Assembly (NCBI GenBank): GCA_905200545.1 | Contig: CAJKKQ010000003.1 | Coordinates: forward strand, 103,403-167,402 | Direction of reading: 5' to 3' | DNA: 64,000 nucleotides | Origin: an uncultured Oscillibacter sp. | GTDB taxonomy: Bacteria; Bacillota; Clostridia; Oscillospirales; Oscillospiraceae | Shown here: piece after piece, positions 25,203 through 35,041 of the stretch | Layout of the letters: each line of letters opens with the position of its first letter | How positions within the stretch are numbered: position 1 is the first letter of the stretch | Notes under the pieces: model-generated | Seen by the model: the letters and a program-made list of their open reading frames with translations, nothing else | Database searches by the model: none | What the model was told of the DNA's origin: nothing | Program-made: the position numbers and the translations under genes

Positions 25203-25276
25203 TGGAGCGGCTGATGGGAGTCGAACCCACCTATGCAGCTTGGGAAGCTGCCGTTCTACCGATGAACTACAGCCGC
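25203..25276 (-). tRNA. tRNA-Gly(CCC)
   Basis: The 74-nt cloverleaf has acceptor GCGGCTG/CAGCCGC, anticodon stem GCAGC/GCTGC with loop TTCCCAA (anticodon CCC), T loop TTCGACT and encoded CCA. Confidence 0.95.
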
Positions 25277-25421
25277 ATCTTTTGAAGTCGAAGTGTATTA
25301 TAGCAAAACTTTTCCGCTTTTGCAACAAGAAAAATGGCGAACTCTTCTGTGGGGCTTCCCGCAGGGGCATGAACGTCCCATTTCCCTCATAAGATGAGCC
25401 AACGGGAAAAGGAGGATCGCC

Positions 25422-26561
25422 ATGAAAAAACTGTTGGCCCTGGTGTGCGCGGTGCTGTGTCTCACCGTCAACGTGGGAGCGCTGGACCTTTCGGCGCCCT
25501 CGGCGCTGCTGATGGAAAAGGAGACGGGCACCGTACTCTTTGCCAAAAACGAACACGAAAAGCTGGAACCGGCCAGCGTCACGAAAATTATGACGTTGCT
25601 TTTGACCATGGAAGCCATCGACTCCGGACAGCTCCACTACGACGACGTGATCACCGCCTCGGCCCACGCCTGTTCCATGGGCGGCTCCCAGATCTGGCTG
25701 AAGGAAAACGAACAGATGACGGTCTCGGATATGCTCAAAGCCGTGTGTGTAGTCTCCGCCAACGACTGCGCCGTGGCACTGGCGGAGGCGGTGGCCGGCA
25801 GTGAGGAGGCTTTCGTGGAGCGGATGAACCAGCGGGCGTCGGAGCTGGGCATGAACGACACCACCTTCAAAAATGCCACCGGGCTGCCCGCCCAGGGCCA
25901 TGTCACCTCCGCCTATGACATCGCCCTCATGAGCCGGGAGCTGATTTTGCATCACCCGGACATCCGCCAGTACACCATCATCTGGATGGATACGCTGCGG
26001 GACGGCGCCTCCCAGCTGGTGAACACCAACCGGCTCATCCGCTTCTACAACGGCGCAACAGGCCTGAAGACCGGCTCCACCGATTCCGCCCTCTACTGCC
26101 TCTCCGGCACGGCGGAGCGGGATGGCATGGAGCTCATCTCCGTGATCCTCAAGGCCCCCACCTCCGCCCAGCGCTTTGAGGATGCCCAGGCGCTTTTGAA
26201 CATGGGCTTTTCCACCTACACCCTGATCCACGCCGTTCCGGAGACTCCTCTGGCGCCGGTGCCGGTGTCTCTGGGCACTCAGGCCACCGTGCAGCCGGTG
26301 GTGGGTGAGGGCGGTACCCTGGTGCTGGAAAAGGCCCTGGCAGCAGGGCTCACCCAAACCATCACCCTGGCGGAGTCCGTGGAAGCCCCGGTGGCCGCCG
26401 GAGACCAGCTGGGCACCCTGCAGCTTTTCAGCGGGGAGACCCCCGTGGCGGAACTTCCTCTGCTGGCAGGGGAAGACGTCCCACGAATCACATACCCCGA
26501 GATGTTCTCCCGGGTACTGCGCACCGCCTTTCTCTGCGCCGGCGCGCCAAGCCAGCAGTGA
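25422..26561 (+). CDS. dacF: D-alanyl-D-alanine carboxypeptidase (DacF-type PBP)
   Basis: This 379-residue secreted penicillin-binding protein trims the terminal D-Ala of peptidoglycan stem peptides. The signal peptide ends near residue 20. The catalytic triad motifs are SVTK (52-55), SAN (112-114) and KTG (216-218), and a PBP5-like C-terminal beta domain follows (about 265-350). The last ~20 residues (MFSRVLRTAFLCA) could be an amphipathic or hydrophobic membrane anchor. AAAGGAGG precedes the start. DacF homologues act in vegetative or spore-cortex wall remodelling. Confidence 0.92.
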   Translation: MKKLLALVCAVLCLTVNVGALDLSAPSALLMEKETGTVLFAKNEHEKLEPASVTKIMTLLLTMEAIDSGQLHYDDVITASAHACSMGGSQIWLKENEQMTVSDMLKAVCVVSANDCAVALAEAVAGSEEAFVERMNQRASELGMNDTTFKNATGLPAQGHVTSAYDIALMSRELILHHPDIRQYTIIWMDTLRDGASQLVNTNRLIRFYNGATGLKTGSTDSALYCLSGTAERDGMELISVILKAPTSAQRFEDAQALLNMGFSTYTLIHAVPETPLAPVPVSLGTQATVQPVVGEGGTLVLEKALAAGLTQTITLAESVEAPVAAGDQLGTLQLFSGETPVAELPLLAGEDVPRITYPEMFSRVLRTAFLCAGAPSQQ

Positions 26562-26613
26562 GTGTCTTTCTGGAAACTTTTTCCGCTTTCCACCCCGGAG
26601 CGACGCTTTTCTC

Positions 26614-26642
26614 TTGCCCACCGGGCGGCGGGATGCTATACT
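26614..26642 (+). promoter_or_regulatory. Promoter of pgi
   Basis: TTGCCC (26614-26619), a 17-bp spacer and TATACT (26637-26642, with upstream TG extension) lie 66 bp before the start codon. Confidence 0.65.
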
Positions 26643-26707
26643 GTTGTCGCAGAAAAAATTTCCGGGCGGCCTGAAGCCGCCCAATACAAAAGAAGGGACG
26701 ATCTCTT

Positions 26708-28042
26708 ATGCTGAACGTCAAGCTTTTTCATATGAAGTCCTTCCTGCCCATGCCCTATGAGGAGGCGCTGGCTCCCCGTCTGAAGATTGCCCACGACAAG
26801 CTGCAAAACGGCAGCGGCGCCGGCGGCGACTTCACCGGATGGGTTCACCTGCCCAGGGACTACGACAAGGAGGAGTTTGCCCGCATCAAGGCGGCCGCTG
26901 CCCGGATCCAATCCAACTCCCAGGCGTTGGTGGTCATCGGCATCGGCGGATCCTATCTGGGCGCCCGGGGCGTCATCGAGTGCCTGTGCTCCCCCAACTA
27001 TAACCTTAAGAAGAAGAACACCCCCAACATCTACTTCGTGGGCAACGGCCTCTCTGCCGACTCCATGCAGGAGGTGTTGGACCTGCTGGAAGGCGTGGAC
27101 TTTACCGTAAACGTCATCTCCAAGTCCGGCACCACCACCGAGCCCGCCGTGGCCTTCCGCTTCTTCCGGGAAGCCCTGGAGAAGAAGTACGGCAAGGACG
27201 GTGCCCGGCAGCGCATTATTGCCACCACGGATAAGGCCCGGGGCGCCCTCAAATCCCTGGCCGACGCCGAGGGGTGGGAGACCTTCGTGGTGCCCGACGA
27301 CGTGGGCGGGCGGTACAGCGTGCTCACCGCCGTGGGCCTGCTGCCCATCGCCGTGGCCGGCGTGGACATCGACGAGCTGATGGCCGGAGCCGCCCGGATG
27401 ATGGAGCGCTGCGGCGTCACGGGCTTCGACTGCCCCGCCTGGCAGTACGCCGCCATTCGCTATGAGCTCTACCGCTCCGGCCGTTCTGTGGAACTGCTGG
27501 CCTGCTACGATCCCGCTTTCCGCTTCATGGCCGAGTGGTGGAAGCAGCTCTACGGCGAGAGCGAGGGCAAGGACGGCAAGGGCCTGTTCCCTGCCAGCGT
27601 GGAATTTACCGCGGATCTGCACTCCATGGGCCAGTACATCCAGCAGGGCAAGCGTCTGATGTTTGAGACGGTGGTGCGCCTGGGTGCTTCCAGGTGCCGG
27701 CTGGCTGTGCCCCGGGACGAAGCCGACGGCGACGGCCTGAACTTCCTGGCTGGGGCGGACATGGACTTCATCCGGGACCGCGCCATGGAGGGCACGCTTC
27801 TGGCCCACACCGAGGGCGGCGTCCCCAACGTCATCGTGGAGACCGACGGCAAGTCCGCCGGTGATCTGGGCGAGCTCATCTACTTCTTTGAGTATTCCTG
27901 CGGCCTGTCCGGATATCTGCTGGATGTGAACCCCTTTGACCAGCCCGGTGTGGAGGCCTACAAGAAGAACATGTTTGCCCTGCTGGGTAAGCCCGGCTAC
28001 GAGGACCGCAAGGCCGAGCTGGAGGCCAAGCTGGCACAATAA
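26708..28042 (+). CDS. pgi: Glucose-6-phosphate isomerase
   Basis: This enzyme interconverts glucose-6-phosphate and fructose-6-phosphate in glycolysis. The 444-residue length fits the short bacterial form. Family signatures are [56 protein letters not shown] and the C-terminal [29 protein letters not shown]. It is monocistronic, with its own promoter and terminator. Confidence 0.96.
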   Translation: MLNVKLFHMKSFLPMPYEEALAPRLKIAHDKLQNGSGAGGDFTGWVHLPRDYDKEEFARIKAAAARIQSNSQALVVIGIGGSYLGARGVIECLCSPNYNLKKKNTPNIYFVGNGLSADSMQEVLDLLEGVDFTVNVISKSGTTTEPAVAFRFFREALEKKYGKDGARQRIIATTDKARGALKSLADAEGWETFVVPDDVGGRYSVLTAVGLLPIAVAGVDIDELMAGAARMMERCGVTGFDCPAWQYAAIRYELYRSGRSVELLACYDPAFRFMAEWWKQLYGESEGKDGKGLFPASVEFTADLHSMGQYIQQGKRLMFETVVRLGASRCRLAVPRDEADGDGLNFLAGADMDFIRDRAMEGTLLAHTEGGVPNVIVETDGKSAGDLGELIYFFEYSCGLSGYLLDVNPFDQPGVEAYKKNMFALLGKPGYEDRKAELEAKLAQ

Positions 28043-28047
28043 ACAGC

Positions 28048-28088
28048 ACTGCCTGCCGGAGGAAATCCTCCGGCAGGCAGTCTTGTTT
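28048..28088 (+). terminator. Intrinsic terminator of pgi
   Basis: A perfect 16-bp stem (28048-28063 with 28066-28081) is followed by CTTGTTTTT. Confidence 0.9.
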
Positions 28089-28144
28089 TTCCGGTCTCCA
28101 AAAACTGTCAATGACCAATATGAACAAAGTTTGAAAGTTCATTT

Positions 28145-28173
28145 TTGCATTGTATTTTACAGGATTGTATGAT
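28145..28173 (+). promoter_or_regulatory. Promoter of the small P-loop gene
   Basis: TTGCAT (28145-28150), a 17-bp spacer and TATGAT (28168-28173) lie 60 bp upstream of the start. Confidence 0.6.
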
Positions 28174-28233
28174 AAGATTTAATCAGCAAACTCCCCCTCC
28201 CCCAGCAATTTAAAAGAACAGGAGTGATTCAAT

Positions 28234-28644
28234 ATGGTCAGATTAATTATGGGCGTCAAGGGTTCCGGCAAGACCAAGCAGCTCATCGAACTGATCAACA
28301 ATGCGGCGAAGGACGAGCCCGGCAACGTGGTTTGCATCGAGGCCAACCGCAATATGACGTATGACATCCACTACCACATCCGCCTGATCGACGCCCAGGA
28401 GTACAAGCTCAACAGCTACGATCTCTTCCGCGGCTTCATCAGCGGCCTGTATGCAGGCAATTATGATATCTCCCACGTGTTCATCGACAATCTGTGCAAA
28501 ACCGTGGGTGCCGAGGTCGGCAAGGATACCGAGAACTTCCTCAACTGGCTGGATGCCTTCGGCGAAAAGAACGGCATCAAGTTCACCGTCACCATCAGCG
28601 CGGACAAGTCCGCTGCCACCGACGGGATGCAGCGCTATCTGTAA
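28234..28644 (+). CDS. Small P-loop NTPase of unknown function
   Basis: This 136-residue protein has a Walker A motif GVKGSGKT (residues 7-14) and a hydrophobic strand ending in Asp (HVFIDNL, about 84-90) that could be Walker B. It is shorter than kinases or AAA proteins. I recognise it only as a conserved Clostridia-type hypothetical. It is expressed alone between good promoter and terminator signals. Confidence 0.75.
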   Translation: MVRLIMGVKGSGKTKQLIELINNAAKDEPGNVVCIEANRNMTYDIHYHIRLIDAQEYKLNSYDLFRGFISGLYAGNYDISHVFIDNLCKTVGAEVGKDTENFLNWLDAFGEKNGIKFTVTISADKSAATDGMQRYL

Positions 28645-28658
28645 GATTTGAAAATACC

Positions 28659-28690
28659 AGGGGAGAGGCCTCCGGCCTCTCCCCTTTTTG
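28659..28690 (+). terminator. Intrinsic terminator
   Basis: The stem AGGGGAGAGGCC/GGCCTCTCCCCT with a three-base loop is followed by TTTTTG. Confidence 0.88.
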
Positions 28691-28714
28691 GCGTCTTTCG
28701 GACTTTGCCCGAAT

Positions 28715-30223
28715 TCAGAGTTCCGGCAGCTGTGTGGTACGCTCCGTCACGTTCTGGAAGCACACCTGACCCACGCCGAACAACCTCAGCAGCTGCTCCC
28801 GAACCTCCATGGCCCGGCTGTCCAGATACCATACCACCGCCTGCTTGCCGCCCTTCTCCCAGGTGAGGTACGCGGCCTCATAGCGGCTGGAGTAATAGCC
28901 CTCGGCACCGTCCTCCGCCTGGGCGCGGATCTCCTGGGCGTCCATGGTGCCGCTGCGCTTTTCTCCTGTCCAGCACACGCCCCGGGTGGAGATGCACACG
29001 CTGAGCTTTTCCGGCGCCACCACACCGTCCAGGCCGGCTAGAACGCTGTAGAGCTCCTCCATGGGCTCCAGCGGTGCCACCGCCAGCTCCTCGCCGGTCT
29101 TTTCGTAGGCGTCTACCCGCAGCACCAGCTTCTCCGCGGCACGGCCCAGCGCCGCCAGATCATAGGCACCTGTGTCGCCGGTGTCCCCGGCAGGCGCGTC
29201 CGCCATGACATAGAGGAGCTTATCTCCCAGTTTGGCGGCGGTCTGCTGCACCAGGCGGGTCAGCTGGCTGCGCTGGTTATCCTGCAAGCTGGAAATATCC
29301 AGCAGGATTCCGTCATAATTGCCCTGCCGCACAGCGGCTGCCAGAGCCTCTGCGGTGGTAGCCGGCGTCCCCTTCAGGGCCAGGCTTCCGCCGGAGACCC
29401 GCAGCAGCTCCGTGGCGCCGGACTGCTCCACGGCAGCGCGGATCCGGGAGAGCGTCTCCTCCTCCATGACAACATTCACCTGGGTCTGGCCGCTGTAGGT
29501 GAATCTGGCGGCGGACACGGCCACCACATCCAGATCCTCCAGGGCTGCCGCATCCTCTACGGAGGACACGATGCCCAGCTGGGACAGCGTGGTACCGGAG
29601 AGCTTTTGATCCAGGCGATCCAGGATCACCGCCACCTGTTCCCGGGTCGCTGCCCGGTCCGGCGCAAAGGTGGTGCCCGACGTGCCGTTGACGATCCCCA
29701 GCTCATAAGCCATAGCGATATACCCGGCATTGGTGGTGGTATCCGTAAAGGGGGCAGATACCGCCTGGGCGAGGCCCGCAATGGTTCCGTAGCCCAGGGC
29801 CCGCACCAGCATGGCCGCCATCTCCTCCCGGGTGATGGAATCTGCGGGGCGGAAGGTATCGGTCTGGCGGGTAATGGCCCCGTTGGCGTAGGCAGTCTCC
29901 ACCGCGCTGAAATACCAGGCGTCAGGGTCCTGCACATCCTCATAGGTGCCCTTCTGGGGTGTCACCATCTCCCAGTCGAAAAAGCGGCACAGCACCACTG
30001 CGAAAGCAGCCCGGGTCATGGGATGCCCCATACCGAAGGTGGTGGCGCTCTCTCCCTGGAACCAGCCCTGCTGGACGCAGCGCTGGATGGAAGGCGCTGC
30101 CCAACTGGCAGCCGGCACATCCCGGAAAGAAGCGGCCGCCGCGGGCACCGGCACCACGCCGCTCAGCAGGCACACCAAAAGCGCCCAGACGGCGATCCGC
30201 CGAATCTGCATCTTCATGCGCAT
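28715..30223 (-). CDS. SLH-domain surface protein with GH18-like C-terminal domain
   Basis: This 502-residue exported protein has a signal peptide ending near VPAAAAS (residue 32), three SLH repeats (about 32-90, 95-150 and 155-205) and a C-terminal barrel-like domain (about 230-502). That domain resembles YaaH-type GH18 proteins: VVAVSAARFTYSG and YDGILLDISSL at residues 303-313. The usual DGxxxDxE motif reads DGILLDIS, so the catalytic Glu is replaced by Ser311, and the protein is probably a binding or structural member. The start ATG has AAAGGAG six bases upstream. Confidence 0.78.
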   Translation of the reverse strand: MRMKMQIRRIAVWALLVCLLSGVVPVPAAAASFRDVPAASWAAPSIQRCVQQGWFQGESATTFGMGHPMTRAAFAVVLCRFFDWEMVTPQKGTYEDVQDPDAWYFSAVETAYANGAITRQTDTFRPADSITREEMAAMLVRALGYGTIAGLAQAVSAPFTDTTTNAGYIAMAYELGIVNGTSGTTFAPDRAATREQVAVILDRLDQKLSGTTLSQLGIVSSVEDAAALEDLDVVAVSAARFTYSGQTQVNVVMEEETLSRIRAAVEQSGATELLRVSGGSLALKGTPATTAEALAAAVRQGNYDGILLDISSLQDNQRSQLTRLVQQTAAKLGDKLLYVMADAPAGDTGDTGAYDLAALGRAAEKLVLRVDAYEKTGEELAVAPLEPMEELYSVLAGLDGVVAPEKLSVCISTRGVCWTGEKRSGTMDAQEIRAQAEDGAEGYYSSRYEAAYLTWEKGGKQAVVWYLDSRAMEVREQLLRLFGVGQVCFQNVTERTTQLPEL

Positions 30224-30404
30224 TGCAACTCCTTTTGTGTGATTTGACCTCCGGCGGCATTTCCGGGGGCGTCAAAGCGCTCCAACATCCGGAAAACGCG
30301 GTAAAATCTGCCGGAAATCTCGGGCTATTGTACCAAATAAATGCTCTCCCGTCAAATGAGAGCCGTCGGTTCCTGTCGCCGCCCCTGTCAACACACATTT
30401 TTTC

Positions 30405-30433
30405 TTTACCTTTGTGGGAGTATCTGCTATAAT
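30405..30433 (+). promoter_or_regulatory. Promoter of recJ-rel
   Basis: TTTACC (30405-30410), a 17-bp spacer and an extended -10 (TGC-TATAAT, 30428-30433) lie 57 bp upstream of recJ. Confidence 0.65.
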
Positions 30434-30490
30434 CATTTAGTTATTATGGTTTCTTATACGCATTTTGCGCCGGAAAGGAGGCAGCGTCCC

Positions 30491-32590
30491 ATGAAGTTCA
30501 AAAAATGGAACATCACCCAGCCCGCAGAACAGGACGTGGCCCTCCTGCGCAGTGCGGGATACCCATATCTGCTCTCCACGGTGCTGGCTGCCCGGGGTGT
30601 CACCACGCCGGAGGCCGCCGCCGCGTTTTTGGATCGGGAGCGCTCTTTGACCCTCTCCCCCATGCTGATGCGGGACATGGACAAGGCCGTCGCCCGCATC
30701 CAGCGGGCCATCAGCCAGGGGGAGACCATCGCCGTTTTCGGTGATTATGACGTGGACGGCATCACCTCCACCTGCCTTTTAACCGACTATCTGCGCCGCT
30801 GCGGCGCCCGGTGCCTGCGGTATATCCCCCGCCGCATCGAGGACGGTTACGGCCTCAGCCGGGATGCCATCCGGGGGCTCTATGACCAGGGCGCCACACT
30901 GATGGTGACGGTGGACTGCGGCATCACCGGCAACGACGAGGTGGAATACGCCGCCTCTTTGGGTATGGATGTGGTGGTAACGGACCATCATGAGTGCAAG
31001 GAAGACCTGCCCCATGCGGTGGCAGTGGTAGACCCTCACCGGCCGGACTGCCCCTACCCCTTCAAGCACCTGGCAGGCGTGGGCGTGGCACTGAAGCTGG
31101 TGCTGGCCCTGGGCGGAGAGAGCCGGGAGGACGCCCTGTTCGCCCGGTACTGCACCCTGGCCGCCATCGGCACCATTGCCGATGTCATGCGGATGGAGGG
31201 GGAAAACCGCACCATCGTCTACTGCGGGCTGGAGGCTCTGCCCCACACAGACTTCGTGGGCGTTCACGCCCTGCTCAAAGAGGCCGGGCTTGCCGGCAAG
31301 CCCATCTCCTCCATTCAGATCGGCTTTGTCCTCTCCCCCCGCATCAACGCCGCCGGGCGCATGGGGGCCGCGGATCTGGCCGCCGACCTGCTGGAGACGG
31401 ATGATCCTGCCCGGGCGGAGGAACTGGCCCGGGAGCTGTGCGACCTCAACCGGGAACGTCAGGCGGTGGAACAGGCCATCTGTGCCGACGCCATTCACCA
31501 GATCGACTCCCTGGGCCCGGAGGAGCGCAGCGCCCTGGTCCTGGCCAGCGAGGACTGGCATCAGGGTGTCGTGGGCATCGTGGCCTCCCGTCTCAGTGAA
31601 AAATACGCCTGTCCCAGCTTCATGATCCACCTGAAAGACGGCATCGGCAAGGGCTCCTGCCGCTCTTACGGCGGCTTCAACCTTTTCACGGCGCTGGAGT
31701 CCTGCTCGGATCTGCTGGAGGGCTTCGGCGGCCACGAGCTGGCCGCGGGCTTCACCATCCAGGAGTCCAATATCCCCGCCTTCCGGGCCAGGATGAACCG
31801 CTATGTCCGCTCCGCCTCCGGCGGAGTGCTGCCGGTGAGTTCCCTGGCCATTGACGCCCCCATCACCTCCCCCGGGGAGATGACGCTCCAACAGGCTCAG
31901 CTGCTGGAGTATCTGGAACCCTACGGCGCCGGCAACCCCCGTCCCGTGTTTGCCCTGCTGGGAGCCACGGTGGACGCGGTGCAGTCCGTGGGCCAGGGCA
32001 AGCACCTCAAGCTGCGCCTTTCCAAGGGCGTCAGCCGGTTCGACGCCATTTTCTTCTCCGTCACGGCGGAGGAGTGCGGCATCAGCGCCGGAAGCCGGGT
32101 GGATGTTGCTTTCCACCTGCAGGCCAACACCTTCCGGGGGAACACCACGCTGCAGCTCCAGCTCATCGACATCCGCCCCTCCCTGACCCCCAGCCGCCAC
32201 GAGGCGGAGGCCCTGGCCCTGCTGGACCGGCTGGTGGAGGGTGACCCCGTCACGCCTCAGGAGGCCACCCGGCTGGGTGCCTCCCGGGACCAGTTCGGTG
32301 CCTTCTATCTGGCGCTGGAGCGGCGGCTGCGCCAGGGCTGCTGCGGCCCCCAGGCGGAGCTTCCCTTCCTGCGTCAGCTGGCGGCGGACGGCGGCGGCTG
32401 TGAGAGCTTTTTGCGGGCCGCCCTGGCTCTGGCCGTCTTCAGCGAGCGGGGGCTGCTGTCCCTGACCCGGGAGAACGGCACCCTACTGGTCAAACTGGGG
32501 CAGACCCGCCAGAAGGTGCATCTGTTTGCCTCCCCCTATTTGTCCCGGCTGCCGGGGGCAGCCAATCGGAATCGAGGTGAAACGCCATGA
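30491..32590 (+). CDS. recJ: Single-stranded-DNA-specific exonuclease RecJ
   Basis: RecJ is a 5'-3' ssDNA exonuclease of recombination and mismatch repair. The 699-residue protein shows DHH-superfamily motifs in order: FGDYDVDGITSTCLL (motif I), VTVDCGI (II), VVVTDHHE (III) and PHRPDCPYPFKHLAGVGVA (IV). The DHHA1 domain follows, with GKGSCRSYGGFNLFTALE and GFGGHELAAGFT, then an OB-like domain and a C-terminal extension. The start MKFKKWNITQ has AAAGGAGG; the frame is open further upstream without a site. Its TGA overlaps the rel ATG. Confidence 0.95.
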   Translation: MKFKKWNITQPAEQDVALLRSAGYPYLLSTVLAARGVTTPEAAAAFLDRERSLTLSPMLMRDMDKAVARIQRAISQGETIAVFGDYDVDGITSTCLLTDYLRRCGARCLRYIPRRIEDGYGLSRDAIRGLYDQGATLMVTVDCGITGNDEVEYAASLGMDVVVTDHHECKEDLPHAVAVVDPHRPDCPYPFKHLAGVGVALKLVLALGGESREDALFARYCTLAAIGTIADVMRMEGENRTIVYCGLEALPHTDFVGVHALLKEAGLAGKPISSIQIGFVLSPRINAAGRMGAADLAADLLETDDPARAEELARELCDLNRERQAVEQAICADAIHQIDSLGPEERSALVLASEDWHQGVVGIVASRLSEKYACPSFMIHLKDGIGKGSCRSYGGFNLFTALESCSDLLEGFGGHELAAGFTIQESNIPAFRARMNRYVRSASGGVLPVSSLAIDAPITSPGEMTLQQAQLLEYLEPYGAGNPRPVFALLGATVDAVQSVGQGKHLKLRLSKGVSRFDAIFFSVTAEECGISAGSRVDVAFHLQANTFRGNTTLQLQLIDIRPSLTPSRHEAEALALLDRLVEGDPVTPQEATRLGASRDQFGAFYLALERRLRQGCCGPQAELPFLRQLAADGGGCESFLRAALALAVFSERGLLSLTRENGTLLVKLGQTRQKVHLFASPYLSRLPGAANRNRGETP

Positions 32591-34791
32591 CCGTTTTGGA
32601 ACAATACGACAATCTGGAAAAGACCGTCCGCAGTTACAACCCTTCGGCGGACTTTGCCCAGATCCGGGCCGCCTTTGAATTTGCCCAGGAGGCCCATAAA
32701 GATCAAAAGCGCAAAAGCGGAGAGCCCTATATCATCCATCCTCTGGCGGTGGCTCAGATCGTGGCGGAGGAACTGCGTCTGGACTCGGAGTCCATTATGG
32801 CCGCCCTGCTCCACGACGTCATCGAGGATACCGGCGCCACCCATGAGGATGTGGCCCGCATTTTCTCTCCCACCATTGCCGACCTGGTGGAAGGCGTCAG
32901 CAAACTGACCCGGATCCAGTACGCCACCAAGGAAGATGAGCAGATGGAGAACCTGCGCAAAATGCTCATCGCCATGTCCAAGGACATCCGGGTCATCCTC
33001 ATCAAAATTGCAGACCGGCTCCACAACATGCGCACCATGGAGTACCAGACTCCCATGAAGCAAAAGCAGAAGTCCCTGGAGACCATGGAGATCTATGCCC
33101 CCATCTCCCACCGTCTGGGCATGCAGCGCATCAAGTGGGAGCTGGAGGATCTGTCCCTGAAATACCTGGATCCCGTGGGATATGAGGAGATCGTCTCCAA
33201 GCTGGAGGCCAAGCACCAGGAGTACGAGGACTTCATGCACCGCACCCAGATCCAGATTGACGACCGCCTCAACGAACTGGGCATCCAGCACATCGTCTAC
33301 GGCCGTATGAAGCACCCCTATTCCATTTACCGCAAGATGTTCAACCAGAACAAATCCCTGGATGAGATCTTCGACCTCTTTGCCTTCCGGGTGATTGTGG
33401 AGAATGTGGGCGACTGCTATAACGTGCTGGGTGTGATCCACGATCTCTACAAGCCCATTCTGGGCCGGTTCAAGGACTATATCGGCACGCCCAAGCCCAA
33501 CGGCTACCAGTCTCTGCACACCACCGTCATGGGCACCGACGCCATCCCCTTTGAGGTACAGATCCGCACCAAGGAGATGCACGAGGTGGCCGAGTACGGC
33601 GTTGCAGCCCACTGGAAGTATAAGCAGGGCGGGCAGGGCGCCGGCACCGAAGGGAAGTACGAGTGGGTGCGCCGGCTGCTGGAAAACCAGGAGGGCGCCG
33701 ACGCCGAGGACTATATCCACTCCCTGAAGATCGACATGTTTGCCGACGAGGTGTTCGTCTTTACGCCCGGCGGCGACGTGCAGAACCTTCCCAGCGGCGC
33801 CACCCCCATCGACTTCGCCTACGCCATTCACTCCGCCGTGGGCAACCATATGATCGGCGCCAAGGTCAATAACCGCATCGTCACATTGGATCACGTGCTG
33901 AAAAACGGCGACGTGGTGGAGATTCTCACCTCCAAGAGCGCCAAGGGACCCAGCCGGGACTGGATGAAGATTGCCCGGTCCAGCGAGGCCCGCAGCAAGA
34001 TCCGCCAGTGGTTCAAAAAGGAGAAGAAAGAGGAAAATATTGCCAACGGCCGGGCCGCCTTTGAGGCGGAGCTCAAGCACTGCGGCCTCACCATCCGCAT
34101 GGTGACGGAGAGCGATATCCTCCCCACCCTTTTGAAGCGGGTCTCCTATCCCACACTGGACGATATGTACGCCGCCATCGGCTACGGCGGCTTCACCGCG
34201 CAAAAAGCGGTGAGCCGGATGCAGGGCGAGCTCAACCGGGTGCAGAAGCAGCAGCAGGCGGAAAAGGTCATCGAGGAGCCCCCCGCCAAGCACGAGCCTG
34301 CCAAAACGCCTGCCCCCAAGCGGGTCAAGAGCGAGCAGGGCATCATCGTGGAGGGATTGGACAACTGCCTGGTGAAGTTCTCCAAGTGCTGCACTCCCGT
34401 CCCCGGAGACGAGATCATCGGCTTCATCACCCGGGGCTACGGGGTCTCCGTCCACCGGGCGGACTGCCCCAACGCCTCGCCGGAGCGGCGCAGCGCCCCG
34501 GGGCAGGAGGGCCGCTGGATCAAGGTCACCTGGGGCTCCGACACCCTGGACAGCTATCCCACCACATTGGAAGTGGTGTGCAAGGACCGCAGCAACCTGC
34601 TGCTGGATGTCTCCGCCGCCCTCTCCACCACCAATACGTTTGTGCTGGGGGTCAACTCCCGCAGCACCGAGGACAATTTCGCCATGATCCGCCTGGAGAT
34701 CAAAGTCCGGGACGACGCCCATCTTAAGACCGTCATGAACAAGCTCAACCAGATCTCCGGCGTGCTGAAAGTGAACCGGCCGGCCGGTTGA
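32587..34791 (+). CDS. relA: Bifunctional (p)ppGpp synthetase/hydrolase Rel
   Basis: This stringent-response enzyme has 734 residues. The HD hydrolase domain (about 30-190) has HPLAVAQIV, LLHDVIEDT (His76-Asp77) and IKIADRLHNMRTM. The synthetase domain (about 230-345) has GRMKHPYSIYRKM and RFKDYIGTPKPNGYQSLHTTV, whose RxKD motif is typical of bifunctional Rel rather than monofunctional RelA. A TGS domain (about 385-450), a helical/zinc-finger region (CLVKFSKCCTPVPGD) and a C-terminal ACT domain follow. The four-base overlap with recJ indicates coupling. The recJ-rel-dtd order is common in Firmicutes. Confidence 0.96.
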   Translation: MTVLEQYDNLEKTVRSYNPSADFAQIRAAFEFAQEAHKDQKRKSGEPYIIHPLAVAQIVAEELRLDSESIMAALLHDVIEDTGATHEDVARIFSPTIADLVEGVSKLTRIQYATKEDEQMENLRKMLIAMSKDIRVILIKIADRLHNMRTMEYQTPMKQKQKSLETMEIYAPISHRLGMQRIKWELEDLSLKYLDPVGYEEIVSKLEAKHQEYEDFMHRTQIQIDDRLNELGIQHIVYGRMKHPYSIYRKMFNQNKSLDEIFDLFAFRVIVENVGDCYNVLGVIHDLYKPILGRFKDYIGTPKPNGYQSLHTTVMGTDAIPFEVQIRTKEMHEVAEYGVAAHWKYKQGGQGAGTEGKYEWVRRLLENQEGADAEDYIHSLKIDMFADEVFVFTPGGDVQNLPSGATPIDFAYAIHSAVGNHMIGAKVNNRIVTLDHVLKNGDVVEILTSKSAKGPSRDWMKIARSSEARSKIRQWFKKEKKEENIANGRAAFEAELKHCGLTIRMVTESDILPTLLKRVSYPTLDDMYAAIGYGGFTAQKAVSRMQGELNRVQKQQQAEKVIEEPPAKHEPAKTPAPKRVKSEQGIIVEGLDNCLVKFSKCCTPVPGDEIIGFITRGYGVSVHRADCPNASPERRSAPGQEGRWIKVTWGSDTLDSYPTTLEVVCKDRSNLLLDVSAALSTTNTFVLGVNSRSTEDNFAMIRLEIKVRDDAHLKTVMNKLNQISGVLKVNRPAG

Positions 34792-35041
34792 CGGCGTCAC
34801 AAGCTCCGGATCCCTCCCCTTGCCTTTTCAGGCAAAGGTCACTCCCTCCGCTGCTCCGCCTTTTCCTCCGCAAACGCTTCGCTGGTTTGCGTTCGGAGCT
34901 TTTGGAAATCTCCCGTTATCTGTGGCCCCGGCTTTGTAAAAAGAAACCTTTTCCTTATAGACGCCGGGGCTTTCGTCCCTTAGTCTCTTGCAACCAAATT
35001 TCTGTCCGGGAAACGGACCGATACAGAGAGGAGTACCGCGT
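34792..35041. other. Intergenic stretch between rel and dtd with hairpins
   Basis: No gene is seen. CGCAAAC/GTTTGCG (34869-34875 with 34885-34891) and GCCCCGGC/GCCGGGGC (around 34926-34971) form hairpins. A purine/pyrimidine-biased segment near 34940 could belong to a dispersed repeat family, which cannot be tested within one window. Confidence 0.35.

Noticed and set aside
34792..35041. T-box or riboswitch before dtd
   Set aside because: No AGGGTGG-like T-box, no terminator with a U tract close to the dtd start and no alternative pairing were seen; only isolated hairpins.
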